Source: Sinohyriopsis cumingii
Lineage: Eukaryota; Mollusca; Bivalvia; Unionida; Unionidae
NCBI GenBank assembly: GCA_028554795.2
Contig: CM068842.1
Coordinates: forward strand, 54,635,608-54,699,607
Direction: 5' to 3'
Length of the DNA stretch: 64,000 nt
Shown: piece after piece, positions 38,301 through 53,300 of the stretch
Numbering within the stretch: the first letter of the stretch is position 1
Layout of the letters: every line of letters starts with the position of its first letter
The notes under the pieces: generated by a model
Databases searched by the model: none
Told to the model about the DNA's origin: nothing
Seen by the model: only the letters and a program-made list of their open reading frames with translations
Program-made: the position numbers and the translations under genes

Positions 38301-41300
38301 CATAGCTGCCAAGCCTAAAGTACAAAACTACTGACTGCTTGCGAAAAACATACTGATTTTCAGGAAAAAATACTGATTTTAAAATTGTAATGCACATGTA
38401 ACTATTTGCAACATCTATAAACAGCAGTAAAGCTGGACAATAAATTGGTCAATAATTTAAGATCCAAGATGCATGTGTTGCACTCTTGCACCTTCTGAGT
38501 AAGCCATCAGATACAGGCTTTTTGTAGAAGCCTTTTCCACACCGTGCCTGTTCAATCATTACTGATTCCAATGAACCATCTTTCATTGAATCTGAATTCT
38601 GCTTGATTGTCATTTTTACTGAACTAATAATCTTATCACAATCAGCATTAGAGTGTGGTAAAGAAAGAAGTCCTAACATAAAATAACTCAGACAGCTGTT
38701 TTCATTCTAGTACATGAGTAATCCTTTGCAATTTTACTGTCTTGAAAAAGTGTGCAAAATATATTGCCAGCATCACTAGCATCTGAAAGAGGAAGGTTCC
38801 TTTATCAAAGAAATTTAGCAAAATGAATTTTCCAATCAAATTATATTAAGGTTCTCTCTGCTATTTATAAACTCCGCAAGTTCAGGCTGTACTACTGATG
38901 ATGAAGCAGCAAGCTGATGTTTATTAGCTTTTCGTGCCGTTTTATGTTGAAAGTCCTCCATGCCCAATAGCGAAATACAATTACACAATTTGCAAAATGG
39001 AAATTTTCACCTTTAAAAGATAGTTTCACAAATGTAAACATGAGGGCATAATTGTTCTTCCAGTTCTGTTTTCTTTTCTTTGCTGGAGAAAATTCTGAAT
39101 CTTCTGCTGTCCTTTACAACATGCTAAAGACGTGATACAGTGATAGCAGAACATGCTTTACACAATCCAATATGGTGGTTAAAGACTGGCAAGATTGCCT
39201 CGATTTCGAATGAAAGAGTCATATTTAAGAACTCAAATATACCTATATACATGCAATACATTTACACAAAGAATGGAACTGAGCACCCATTCTTAACAGA
39301 AAATTGCAAGGAAATCTGTAATTATAATTTTTTACAAAAACGGATTTTTCACATGAAAAACATACACCCATATTCAGGTAAAAAATGTGGGACATATAGG
39401 GGAAAAACGGAACACTTGGCAGCTATGCTAAAATACAATATCTGTAGCAATGTATGTAAAGTTTTCTTTTCCACTTGTTATCTTAAATGTTGCTATCATC
39501 AACTAGAGGCAGATAAAATTATGTATGGCTGGTTGTCAGTAAAATAAAACTATTTGTTAAGACACCTTTTTTCACATGCTTCTGTTGTTTAGGCCCACTG
39601 AGCATTTTATTTGTCACAGGCTCCACATATGCGTGTTGAAAAATATGTCTTTGTCATAGATGCTATAAATATTCATCCCCATGTTTTATGAACAGCATAG
39701 GTATAAATAACTCAGGGAACTGAAACTTACATGTTCTATATGTCTGAAATTTATTATGCCCTCCCTCTTTGCTAACCAAACTCCTTCTCCCAATTGATCA
39801 ATTTCACATAATGTTTATATACACATAGAAGATAATCAATATCTATCAAATATCTTCAAACTCACATTCTCTCATTAAAGTTGAACTGGAAGAGATTGTT
39901 TGTGATTTTAGCTCCACTTTGACCTGAGAAGACAAACATGGAGTCTCGAGCCACTGCCAGTGCAAAATTACAACATGTGGGTGGTATATCTCCACTCTGT
40001 TGTACCTGAAAATACATGAATTTTATCTTTATCTTTAACAAGAGTCCCAACATGGACAGAGCTTGTTCATCTGACATATACCTAACTAACCTTGAAAACT
40101 GAGTTGATAGGATGCCTTCTTTCAGGATTTCATCAAATTTTGCCTAGTTATAAAAACAGCTACTTGAAGGGTTCTCCACTTTTTATCTTAAGTTTATTCA
40201 TATATCATGACAGATCAGAATTATTAATAGACAACTGAAAGTTTTTTATGCAGAATGCATTCTTCCAAATTTAATCATATTCTTAGCTGTTTTTGGGAAA
40301 CAAATTATTTTAAAAGTTAGTCTATTTTTAGTAACAGTGTCCATAATAGAAAGCAGACTGGCAGCATTCGAAATAGCCTCTGTCACATTTGGAAAAATTG
40401 TGTTACAGCATTGATAAGATGTCATTTGAAGGTTTTTAGTAATGGAAGCCAGCAGCATTTGTACAAAATGGAATGACCTTCATGCCTGAACACTTTCTGT
40501 CAATTTGGTCAAATTCTGAAAAGTTGCTTAAAAACTGATATACCTTTAGTGATATCAGTAGTTGAAAGCAGATCAGTATACTTTGTACAAAAAGCCTTCA
40601 AGCCAGCATGCATTCTGTTCAAAGTAATTGTTGAGAATAAGTCATTGAAACGTGATTCTATTCTTAGTAACAGCAGCCATACTTTAGACAATGGATAAGC
40701 ATCATGTTAATAAAATTCATAACAGAATACTTCCTGTGAAATTTAGTTAAACTATGTGCAGTGGTTTTTGAACAATGAAAACCTGATCCAGCTCCATACC
40801 AAAGCTCAGGCAGCCCCATTGCCAAGTAGGCCAAAAACTAATTGCTTCTCATAAAACCGTATGTGAACTGCACGTATATTAGACATTTTTCAAAAAAATG
40901 AATACAAAACTTTAACTTGAAACAAACTCTTAACAATGATGTTGCCATTACCTGTATGTCAATAAGTATGTTAATAATATATGGCAAAAAATCCAAACAT
41001 AAATTCATACATTCCATCAATACTACTTGTAATATTAATAAGAAATAAGTCTTCTGATATTTATTCAGACACAAGCACATATTAAAATACAAGAATGAAA
41101 CTGCAAATTCATTATTTTGGAGTAAACCATTGTCTTTTTCCTTTTGTAAACAATGTTGTTTTTGTTTGTACTTTTCTTTATAGACTGTCATGGTCTTACT
41201 GTCTTCACAGAAAGATTGATGATCCTTGAATCTATGAATTCATGCTCTGTAGCTACTTTGCCCTCCAAGAAAATTGGCATCCCATTAAGAAAAGTGAATT

Positions 41301-44300
41301 CAAAGTGATCAATTTATTAATGTTCATAAAATTTTAAAAAATATATATTTTCTTCACAGAAGTACAATAATCTATACAAGTTACTATTTATATTTTTTTC
41401 TGTCTACCACATTTAACTATGGTAAAGATTAGATGGGGATTTTAGGCAAATCCATAAACGATGAATACATTTTATGTCTTCTGAAAAAATTATAGAGAAC
41501 CGTGGAATAATTAAGAAACAGATGATACATGTTTTTCCCACTTCATGAAGTTCCTATTATTGACTGTTCTTAAATTAACTTTTGTACATATTCTTTTTGA
41601 TAGAGTATTTACATTGTAACTTGCCAGAGACCACATTAATGTAAAATTCATATATTGTACAAAAATACACAGATTAGAAATGATTCCCACCCTGCATCAA
41701 TGTGACATTAAAAATATGGAGTGGGAAACAAAACCAAGAAGCTAGTGCAACCTCTGAACTACCTGAATATTACAACTAATTTCAACTATTAAGATGAAAA
41801 CATGACTGTACAATAAATCCTAAATCTTGCAAAATTTTTAGTAAACATTTCTGAAAACAGGATTCAACAACTATTACCTCTTCCCATGCTTTGCAGTCTC
41901 CAACTAACGACATGGTCCACATGTCATTAAGACGAGCATTCCCATCATACCCCGCAAAAATCCACAGTTTCTCACCATACACTGCAGCCCCATGGGCAGC
42001 TCTTGCAACCGGTTTCCTGTAATTTAAGAGTTCAATAAACTTTAACTTTCTTTCTTACTCGTCAGTATGATTATGGGGCTCCGAATGGCCGAGTGGTCTA
42101 AAGCGCTCACCGTTACGGATCATTGCCATCTCACCTCTGTCTGCGTGGGTTCGAGTCTCAGATTCGGCCAATGTGGGTATGTGAGAAAGCTTGCCAGTAG
42201 CTTCTCGAGGGTCAGTGGTTCTTTCCGGTGATTTCCCGGTTTCTTCCTCCATAATTAATACTGGCTGCCATGTATAGCCTATCGTGTGCTGAAAAATGGC
42301 GTTAAATCCTACAACAACAACTACAACAACAACAGTATGATTATACTCTGTCATGGGACTCCAACCATGCCCAGGTGACATAATTATACTTTGTCATGGG
42401 ACTCCATCCATGCCCAGGGGACATAACTATACTTTGTCATGGGACTACATCCATGCCCAGGTGATATGATTATACTTTGTCATGGGATATAAGTATACTT
42501 TGTCATGAGACTCCATCCATGCCCAGGTGACATAATTATACTTTGCCATGGGACTCCATCCACGCCCAGGTGATATAATTATACTTTGTCATGGGATCCC
42601 CATGTGATATGATTATACTTTGTCATAGGACTCCAACCATGCCCAGGTGACATAATTATACTTTGTTGTGGGACTCCAACCATCCCCAGGTGATATGATT
42701 ATACTTTGTCATGGGACTCCATCCATCCCCAGGTGATATGATTATAGTCTGTCATGGGACTCCATTCATCCCCAGGTGATAAGATTAATATTATCAAAGT
42801 TCCATGGTCTGATGGGAAGGTAAAGAAGTCTATTTTAAAAAAACAACTAATTCTGACTCAAAATTAGCACAGAAAATATTGATTTAGAATTTCCAAGTAT
42901 ATTACTTTTTTTCTAATACAAAACCTGCAAAAATAGGGAACTGGTGTAAATAATTTAAAATGTGTAAACAGTTACCTTGCAAACTATCAAATATTATTAC
43001 AGTTCTAATAAGTATGAATCAAACAGAAGCTTCACAAGGCAACAAAAATGATAATAGTATGGGATCTTTAGGTCAAAATTCCATACATTACACTCTGAGT
43101 GTAAGTATGTGGTTGTACCTAAAATAGATATCAATATCAATAGAACATATTAAGACCCTTTTTAGAAGTAAATATTATCTCATATATAATGAAAGAGCCT
43201 GAAAAGAAAGAAGGCCAAACTAGAGTATTTACAAAATACATTATGTCTGTGATCCCCAGCTTTATCCCACCCACCCATAAAAACTGTCCCATCAGAATCA
43301 AATCCCTGTAGATAAGAATAGACCCATACATGTAAAACCACACACCCACCCCAAGAGGCCTTTTAAAAAATTATAGAGCAGTTTTGCACAACTACCAACC
43401 ACCCAGAATTGCATATCCCATGGTCTGAAGACTTTACCTTGAAGAATGGTGTAGGATGAATTGCAAAACACACAAATGCACACACAGACAAGCTGCATTG
43501 CATTATCTCAACCTTTTCTCAGTACAGCACAGGGTAACTCAAGTCCCTCAATGGGAATGATGCTCAATGGGCCTGAATGTATTTCCAGGAATTCAAGATA
43601 AGAACTGTTCTTTTTAACTTTTAAATGATGAATATTTATCAGCAATAACAGGTGTTTCAAAGTAGCCATTGTGACCTTTTTCTTTTGGGATAAACCAGAT
43701 GTTATTAGATTAGCAAAAATTCCATGTAAATATGACATTCATTCAGTGATAATAAGATTTTAAGACGCTGACATGGTGGCTATACTGGTTTTCAGATCAG
43801 CATCATTTTCAATTAGGTCCCAGTAAATACCATAAGAAGTCTTTTGGTGAAAACCTCATGTCCATCTAGAGGGACATTCAAATGATTGAAAGGTGGACAC
43901 TGTGACACTTTTGACTGGAAATGTTGTTATCTATTAAAATGCAAATTTAGTAGCCCAGTCAAGACCAATTTCTCCACCACAAAAATAATTGTATCCATTT
44001 TACCACCGCAATTATATGGAGCAAATATTCTAGAAAAAAAAGTTTGCAGTCAAGACTATGTCCTGATCTCATGATGGCATTCACTGCCCCATACAAACCC
44101 TTTTTCTTTTAAAGAAAATTCAGAGAGTTCTTTGCAGTAAAAGATGGTGGTCATCATTTAAATTTGGAATAGGTAAAAAGATTAAGATGTTTTTTTTCTG
44201 TAGAGCTTTTGACAATCTACCAGGTAAATTTAGTTACTGGTATCTTACATTTATGAGTTTGATCAAAACACGATCCAGATCAACGAAGGGAAAAATATGG

Positions 44301-47300
44301 TCCACATACCAGATTCAGTTTATCCATTAAATTACATCATAGGGTGTGGCTTCAAAAGTCTTTATCTGGCCCACATCCTGGAGGAAGCTGTCCAGGTGTG
44401 TAGATCTTTCTTTTTCAGGCAGCTTGTGATGGACTAATACTGAATGACATCCCCCTTGTTTAGCCCAAATAACTTTCTCTGTAACAGATGGACTAATACT
44501 GAATGACATCCCCCTTGTTTAGCCCAAATAACTTTCTCTGTAACAGATGGACTAATACTGAATGACATCCCCCTTGTTTAGCCCAAATAACTTTCTCTGT
44601 AACAGATGGACTAATACTGAATGACATCCCCCTTGTTTAGCCCAAATAACTTTCACTGTAACAGCAGTCATCCATTGGGTTACAAAATTTGATGTCTGAT
44701 TAGGCTGGCCTTAGGTTGTTAGCATCAAGAATATATCTGCCATTTTAATTTCCGTTATTTTTCTTTACCTTTTCTAAATCAGTTCTATTGAGGCTTGTAT
44801 ATTAATTTAACATTAACCTATATGCACTTTTATAGAAAGATTATTCCAAAATGCCAATGTGGACTATGTCATTTTCCTAATGATTAATTTTACAATGTTG
44901 GTGTCATAATGATGCCAATTAGTGGTCATTCTCTGGTGGGCATTTGGAACAGCAGCTATTATGGACATTTTCAAGCATTGTAATTTAATAGTACAAACAG
45001 CCAGGTTCTTTGTCTTTCATGTTTACCATCGGTACATAATTTCATCTCACCTATTTATACTATTATTATTGATGCATAAATGTTATGACATATATATGTT
45101 GCAAAACAAATCTTGTCAAGTACTTAAGTATAATGATGAAATTTACATTGTTTTTTTTTTAATGGGACAGAAAGGAAACACATTAAATAATTGGCAAAAA
45201 TCATTATCCACATGAATTATTCTTATGTACTTAAATGATAATTTTAGAGGTCAAACCTGCACCATTTTAATTTAGATAGAGTTAGATATTATAAGACAAT
45301 ATCTGGTTGTCATTTTGGATTTAATGCCATTTTTCAGCCTATGATAGGCTATACATAGCAGCCAGTAAAAATGGTGGTGGGAGAACCCAGGATTACCCAG
45401 ATAAGAACCACCAACCAAGAGAAAGCTACTAGCAAACTTTCTCACATACCCACATTGGCCAAGTCTAAAACTCAAACCCACATGTACAGGTGAGATGGCA
45501 GTGATTGGTAATGGCAAGTGCTTTAGACCACCCGAGACCCCATGTTTTCTGGTTAAAATCCCATGTCGATATGACTTTCCTCTGAGGAAAATCCCATGAT
45601 GCTATTACCAACTATCTAGGAGAATGAGCAATATCAAGATTTTCAAGATGGCCAAAATGGTGACCATTTTGGTTAGGAAATCAGCACAATCTTCATTTGG
45701 ATCCACCTGGACATCATAAAAATTCTACTGGTGAAAACGTCATCTTGATATGAATTTCTGTTCAGAAGGAGCAGTGATAATATGATTTTCAAGATGTCAG
45801 ATTGACAAAATTTTCATTTAGGACCATTTAGACATTACAAGAAGTCTTTGTATGAAACATCATGCTGGTACGACCATACATTCAGGACGGGTAACAATAA
45901 CAAGATTTTCAAGATGGGCACTAAACTGGCCATTTTGGATGTCCCACTTGTACTATTTTCATTTGGACCAACTAGACATCACAAGAAGCTTACCAGTGAA
46001 ACCCCATGTCAATATGACTTTCCATTCTGGAAAGTAGCAATAACTATATTTACAGGATAGGTGTGGTTTTGGCCATACTGGATGTCAGATCAACGCCATT
46101 TTTGTTTACAACCAATAAGACATCATATGAAGTATTTCAGTGAAAACCTCATACTGATATGACCATCCATCCAGGAAGTAGCAAAAATAAGAGTTTTAAG
46201 ATGGCTGCTGTGTTGAACATATCTGATGTCTGAGTGGCACCAAATTCATGTATGGCCGGCTAGACATCATAAAAAGTCATTAGAAAAAAAGCCATGACAA
46301 TATTATCATCCGTTTAGAAGGAGAATCAATAACAAGATTTTCATGATGGCTGCCATTCTCACTGAGGGCCACCTGGACAACATAAAAAGTTTTTAGTCCA
46401 ATCCCCATGATGAAATGGACATCTATTCATGCAGAATGGTTGCTATGGCAGCTATTTAGAAAATGTGAGCAGTACTATTTTCATTTTAATGTGATGCAAG
46501 GTTTCATGGTAATCCTCTTAGTATTAGCAGAAGTAGCAATAACAACTAACTTATGCTAACAGACTGATGATAGATGACAGAAGATGGCCATCCTATACGT
46601 CTACAGCTAAATATTAGAGAATATGGTCCTAATTACCATTTTCTATTACTTATTATCTTTATACAACACAATTCCTAATGGAACGTGAAGAATTTGTGAA
46701 ATAATTAATATATGGGAAACATTGTTTGACCTTTCCTATCAGATTAATTAATAACGGCAAACCAATGGTTGTCAGGCTGGAAGAAAATAACTGCATTCGA
46801 TGATTAGCTATGAAAGCTTTGTTACAGCATTAGGTCCCTGCCTGTCATTTGGTGTTGAGACACATGTATTCCTCAGATAATGTATGCTTCCTTGTATCTA
46901 TTTTAATGTATTTACCTTCCTTCGAATTTCCTCTCTACCCACTGCCCTGTAGCAAATGTGTACTCAAACAGATCATTCTTGTTTGTCAGGTTTGAGTTGG
47001 AGTGGATGTCCCCTGTATAGCCCCCTGTAACACAGATAATAATTATTTAATATATTTTTGAGTTGGATTAAGGTCTCACTGGATAGTTTCGTATTTTGAC
47101 ACCTCCCTAATTTTTTAAGATAGAAGGCATGAACCTCATTATCACATGCCTAGCATTTATAAATTCATGCTGAAGCTAAATCTGTAATGTGGTTTAGATT
47201 TACTTTGAGTTAGGCTTGGAAATGGGTTGGCTTGTTGGTGACTGCCTGTCACAGTTAGATGAGCATTGAAGATCAAATGCGTAACTTGGGCTGCAAATGA

Positions 47301-50300
47301 GCAGCCACCTTGGCTTACGTATTTACATGTGTCTGCTACAGAGGAAAATATCTAAAAATCTAGATGGTTGAGGGATGATGAAAAGTATGCTAATTTGTTA
47401 TAGTACTAGTGAACTTTATTCATGCATAAGGCACATACAGATTCTTTTAGCTGCCTTGTCATAGGAAAGTATTCAAAATAGCTCTTTGCTGTCAAAAATG
47501 ACTGTAAAATTTAGGGGTTGGTGGCAGTGTTGGTTCAGTATAAAGACCACCAGTTACATCAGGAATTAACCTGATTGCCGCAGTCAAAATCTCATATGTA
47601 TGCTTTCTACAAAAATCATTAGTTTGTTTTTATTTGTACCTTCATTGTAAAATTATTCTCATTTTTCTGCAATAGGTCATTGTCGGATGAAAAGTTGGAG
47701 TGGATATCCCCTATTTAGCCCCCCCACCCCCGTAACAAAGATAATAATTATTTACAATATATTAGAGTTAGTTACATTGCTAAACATATTCACCATCATT
47801 TTTCATACATATTTGCTTCATGAATGTTTCATTTGGCAGTGTGATCATAAAGTAGGCCAATACAATATTGACCTTGACTTTGAATTAATCCTTAATATTT
47901 ATATTATAAACAATTTTCTTTTCTCTAAATTCTGAGAATGAAATTTACAGAGCTTTATTAAGTTATCCAACACAACTTCATTTGAGTCAATATTGTGGAC
48001 TAAATGGATGTACCCATATAGACCTAGCAACTGACAGACCACAGAAATTTAAACAACAGGCTGAAGTGGGTTGGAGTTCAATATCCTAGATGAGATTGAC
48101 CAAACAGACAAACACAAGATCAGACTGGCAAGAAATCTGGGTAAGTAGGAAGCTTTCTGTAGAAATTTCTTCTAATACTGTCAACTGTAAATGTTAGAAA
48201 TTGATTGTTTCAATATTCCACAAGCTTTTGAATCTTCATCCATATTTGATGGAACATCAGCATCAATTGTATAGTATTGAAAAGCCTTTAGCCAAATCTG
48301 AAAATCCCTTATGACAGAAGTTTTATGGCAAATCAGAGCAGAAGCTTTTAAATGTTTTCATTTTTTTTGTAACTGGGCATATCTGATGGCAGATCATTAT
48401 TACTTGTACAAAGGGGTAACTGGGCATATCTGATGGCAGATCATTACTATTTGTACAAAAGGGTAACTGAGCATATCTGATGGCAGATCATTATTATTTG
48501 TACAAAAGGGTTACTGGACATATCTGATGGCAGATAATTATTATTTGATAAAAGGGGTAGGTACTATAAGAACTCAATTTGGTCCAAAAAAATTCAAAAA
48601 CATTGTGGATCAGATAATATGACAAAATATGTATCAACATTTGTAAAACTTAAAACTGCAATTGATTTCTGGCAATTATTTGATATGACATCACAGGCAT
48701 GTCACATATGGCTATAAAAAACCTATTATGTGCTAAAATTGGAAATATTTTTAAAAATTAAGGTTATCTACATGCGGTAACCAAATTTAAATTTGTACAG
48801 AATATAAAGGTATCCATGAATAGCCTTTTACCTGAATAAAATAGCCTTTTACCTGAATAAAATAGCCTTTAACCTGAATATCATTTGGTTCTTTTTACAT
48901 GTGTCGGCATTCATTGGTATACATCAGTTTTACATTGTTTCAAAACTAAAATCAACTTTTAGAAGTCTTATCTTTGACTGATATGCACACTGCATTCCAA
49001 TGAACAATTTAGGATATATATATATTTTTTGGCAATATGAGATAATAACTTTTTAACCTACATATTCATAATCCATGAAATACAGGTTCAATAACAGAGA
49101 AGAAAACCATAGACAATTTAACTGTAAATTGCTCTTATTAAAAATGGTCATGGATAAAAAAATTCATACAAATATTTAAGGAAGAGAGAAGGACATTTTG
49201 TCTATACACATTTCAACTGGATCTGAGTATGGGCCAAAAATTACCCTTCTAATTTCTTCTGATACTGAAAGCATTAGCATACTCCTCTGAAAGCACTCTG
49301 TGCTATTACACTTTTTGTCATTTTTGGTCTAATTCTGCTAAATGGTATTTTAAAATAAGTAATTTGAAGGTTTCTATAATTTTAGGAGTGGTGGCCATAT
49401 TTGATGGCAGAGTGGCATCATTTGAATCAATCTATAATGCTTCATGTCAAGATGCTTTCAGCCAAATTTCGGAAATTCTGAGATAACAGAATGGGTTTTA
49501 AGAACTTATAAACAATAACAGTGAGCAGACAATGGAAGGCAACTGGTGGACAAAGGACCATACCATAAGAATGACCTTATGGTGGTTTAGCTAAAATCTA
49601 AAAGGCATGAATTTGAAAATTATGGATGTAACAATCTTAAGTAGTGTGTGATTCGGATTTTTAATGTAGCTTTAAAAATTATTCAGTCATATCTCTACGA
49701 TGTCTGCAATGTTGCAGTTGATAGTGATGTCTAGTACTGGGGCATCATGCCCCAGACATGTAGCATGATGTCCCACCCAGTCACAGACATGTCAGAATTT
49801 TGGGAAATTTCTACCAGGTACTTTTCAGTCCTAACAATCAGATATTCGGGTAACCGATCAAAGGGAAATTGTATTAAATCTGAACCGCAACTGCTTTGTT
49901 GTAGGTTCACACCTGCCAACCCCCAAGAAAAGTAAAAGCATAATTATTACTAACATAAGTGGCAAAAAAGCGTAATCTGAGCATAAAGAGAGCAATCTAT
50001 ATATTACATGCCATAATTACAGATCTTTTTCCCTTATATTTAAACAATTCAGTGAAGAATTTAATTCTGTAGATATGCCCCTTTCATTCATTTTTTCCTA
50101 ACATGGAATAAGAAGTACATGTTACGGTAACCAAGTTTTGTGTTGCCTTTGCATGACAAAAAATATCTGTCTACTGTTTCCCCACTACCAGTAATAAAAA
50201 AGGTCCAGTAAATAAACATGCGAACAGCGGCCCTGACATGAACAGCTAACACTCTCTCCAGGGCAACAAACTTGAGACAAAAATGGCATTAGTTAAACCT

Positions 50301-53300
50301 GACATTTCTATTGTGCTTTCTTTTATTTTAATTACAGTACATATTTAAATTTTATTTCATCAAATATTTCTTAATCAGTACTTGATATTAACCCAGTTAA
50401 TGTCATCAGGATCTCAAAACAAGTGCATTTATGTTGCGAGAAAAATGGTGCATGAACCTTGGGCCATAGAAATAAGTTAGGATGGTTGAGCTTGAAATAT
50501 CAGTGTTGATTCTTAAATAGGTTGTGCAAGAAAGGATTGTATTATTATATAGTACATGTATGGCAAGTAAATTGGAAGCAACCATACGAGCCCCTGTGAT
50601 GATGAATAAATGTGCACATGACATGAGCCTCAAACTGTAATCATTATTCTTTGTCTCTATCTGAACTTTTTTTTAAAACGGGTACTTAGTTGTTCATTTT
50701 ATTATCCAGGCTATTATTATTGGGCAGGTACACGGGTACCTACTGGCATCTTTAGCCCTAACACTAACCTCTTAATGCTGAGTGCCTAGCGATTTCTACA
50801 ATAGCATTTCTACAAGTCTCTGGTATGACTTGGTCGGGGTCTGAATCCACAACATCCCACATCCAGGCGGATGCTCTAACCACCAGGCCACTGGAGTGGT
50901 CCAATCTTAAGTAGAATTTCAAGTGATAAAAGTTTAAACACTAATTGTTTTACACTGAATGTAAAAGTTCTATCATACTAAATGCTCTTGATTAGTTGGA
51001 TGTTGGAAAGAGCTGGCCTTTTAAAACATTTATTATAAAGCATGCACACAAAAGAAGTTCTATATATTTACCAAAAACAAACATGCTCCCATCATGAACA
51101 ACTGCTGAGTGGTGGTATCTAGGGGCTGGTGGAGTGCCTGTTGTAAACGCTCTGCAATATGGTAATATTAGAAAATCAAAAAAATATCAAAGGGCACAAA
51201 ATATGTCATTCTGGTATGACTCTCACAAAATAAAATAAAAAGTTTGAAGGTCACTACTAATTTTTAATACTACTTTTCTTTTAACTATCTTGTCTTAGTT
51301 CATATGAAAGCTTCCTGTATAAAGTTATTGATTTGGATGTGAAAAAGTGGGCACGGTTGGTACCAATTTTTTGTGTATTGCAAAAAAAATGTAAAGGGTC
51401 AAGGTCAATAAAATAGGGTCAATCAGAATTACACATTTAAAATAGGGTCAATCAGGTTACCAGATTTACACATTTTTCCTTTCATCCTCTAAGTTGCACA
51501 GCCAAAACAATTTTCAAATCTTGTGACAGATTCCCTACCATATATACTTGCTTATAAGTCAGGTCACACTGCAAGCATCAAGACCCTAATCTGCCATCAC
51601 ACAATGTACAGACCAATTGGGGTCATTATTATTTGTTTCAATGATTACTCCTAACAGACTGAATAGACCCAGATTTTCTGGTGCATTATGTAACAGCTGA
51701 TCTGGGTCTATGCAGTTTGCAGTTGGATTTGACTTGAAAGCAAGCATATAAAGTATGTTATGAGCACACACTCGTGAATGTAAAATTTGGGTCTGACTCA
51801 TTTTCAAACAGGTTATTTTCAAATACATGTTGCTGTTGAACAAAAGATATACATGTATATCTCTCTCTCTTAAAGAAATAAGTCATTCTTATGTCTTCAA
51901 AGTTCTTGAGCAAATAAATTATTTAATGCACAACACAAACAAGAGATCCATGTGGACCTCATACTGCTCACATCGGTAACTCAGATATTAACTTTGTGAT
52001 ATACAAATGATATTACAGCACACAAATCAACTTCTTCCAGTCAGCAACCTGACCTATCACCATTTAACACTAAAATCAGTAGCCTTCTTCCTTAACCCAA
52101 TTGCATGCCATTCACAAAATTTGGTTGGGGAATCTTGTGTAAAACAAATGTTATTGTGTGAAAGCCTTTTTTTATCACTACTTCATACAAAGTGACCTTT
52201 ATTTTTTACCTTTGGACTCTAAAATCAATATGCCTGCACCAAGTGCAAACCATCCACAAAGTGACCGTAGATGATCTAAAAGTAATGTTATTGTGCAGAA
52301 ATCATTGGTCTTCTTTCAGTCAGTGACCTTGCCCTTTGACCTTTTGATGCCATTGTCAAAAGCCTTCTTACTTACCCCAAATGCAAGGCAGTCAAAGTCT
52401 GGTTGTGGTATATCAAGTAGAATTAATATTACCATATGGAAATCATTCCTGTATTCCTTCAAAGTGACCCTGACCTTTCACCATTTGAACCCAAAATCAA
52501 TACATTTCATCATTAACACATATGGAAGCCATCCACAAAATCTGGTAACTGTAGATGGCATAGAATCTGAGGTTTTGTGCAGAAACCATTTTCTTAATTT
52601 CAGTCAGTAACCTTGACATCTGAACCTGAAAACTGATAGGGTTCTTCCCCCCAGTGCAAGTCATCAACAAAGTGTGATAATTGTTCATGGTGAACAACTA
52701 AAATTATTGTGAAAAACAAAATGGTAACGGAGGCACAGACAGATGGACATCATCATAACATAATATGCTGATGGTAGGCATATAAAAAGAACAAATCTCT
52801 TATGTATTGAATATGGCAAAACAATAAGAAAATGTTAAGTGATATTGGTTAGTGTTAGTTGGCCAATGAGGTTATGGATGTGCATCAGAAATACACAAAT
52901 AATATCTCGTTTTGTTGGACTGCATATTCATTATTGCCTAAAATTATTGTTATTTAATAAAGATGCATAACAAACTTTTTTTAGTCTGGTTGGACTATTT
53001 CTGTTTTAAAGTATTTTAATCAGTTTCCATTGGACAATGATAATAAAGTGCCTTGCCAAAGGACATAACATGAGGTCTAGTCTGGGAATCAAACCTGGTA
53101 CTCCTGCATAGGAGTCCAGGATGCTAACCAATTTAGAGTAATGGCAGTGATATTTGATGGTGAATCAGCCTTATTTGTACAAATACGAAAGGTCTTTGTG
53201 CCAAGACTGGCTGAAGTTGGTCTGGATTTTTTCTTCTTTTTAAATAAGAATGGACAAAGGATGATGCAAAACAGATGAAAGGCCATACTTTCTTGAGAAT

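Noticed and set aside
39140-39547. 135-residue forward open frame next to the hAT relic
   Set aside because: Opposite strand to the relic and no recognisable family; I cannot support it as a gene.
42075-42170. Functional tRNA-Leu gene
   Set aside because: A and B boxes are present, but the sequence cannot be folded convincingly into a full cloverleaf and continues into a SINE body with a tail and target duplication.
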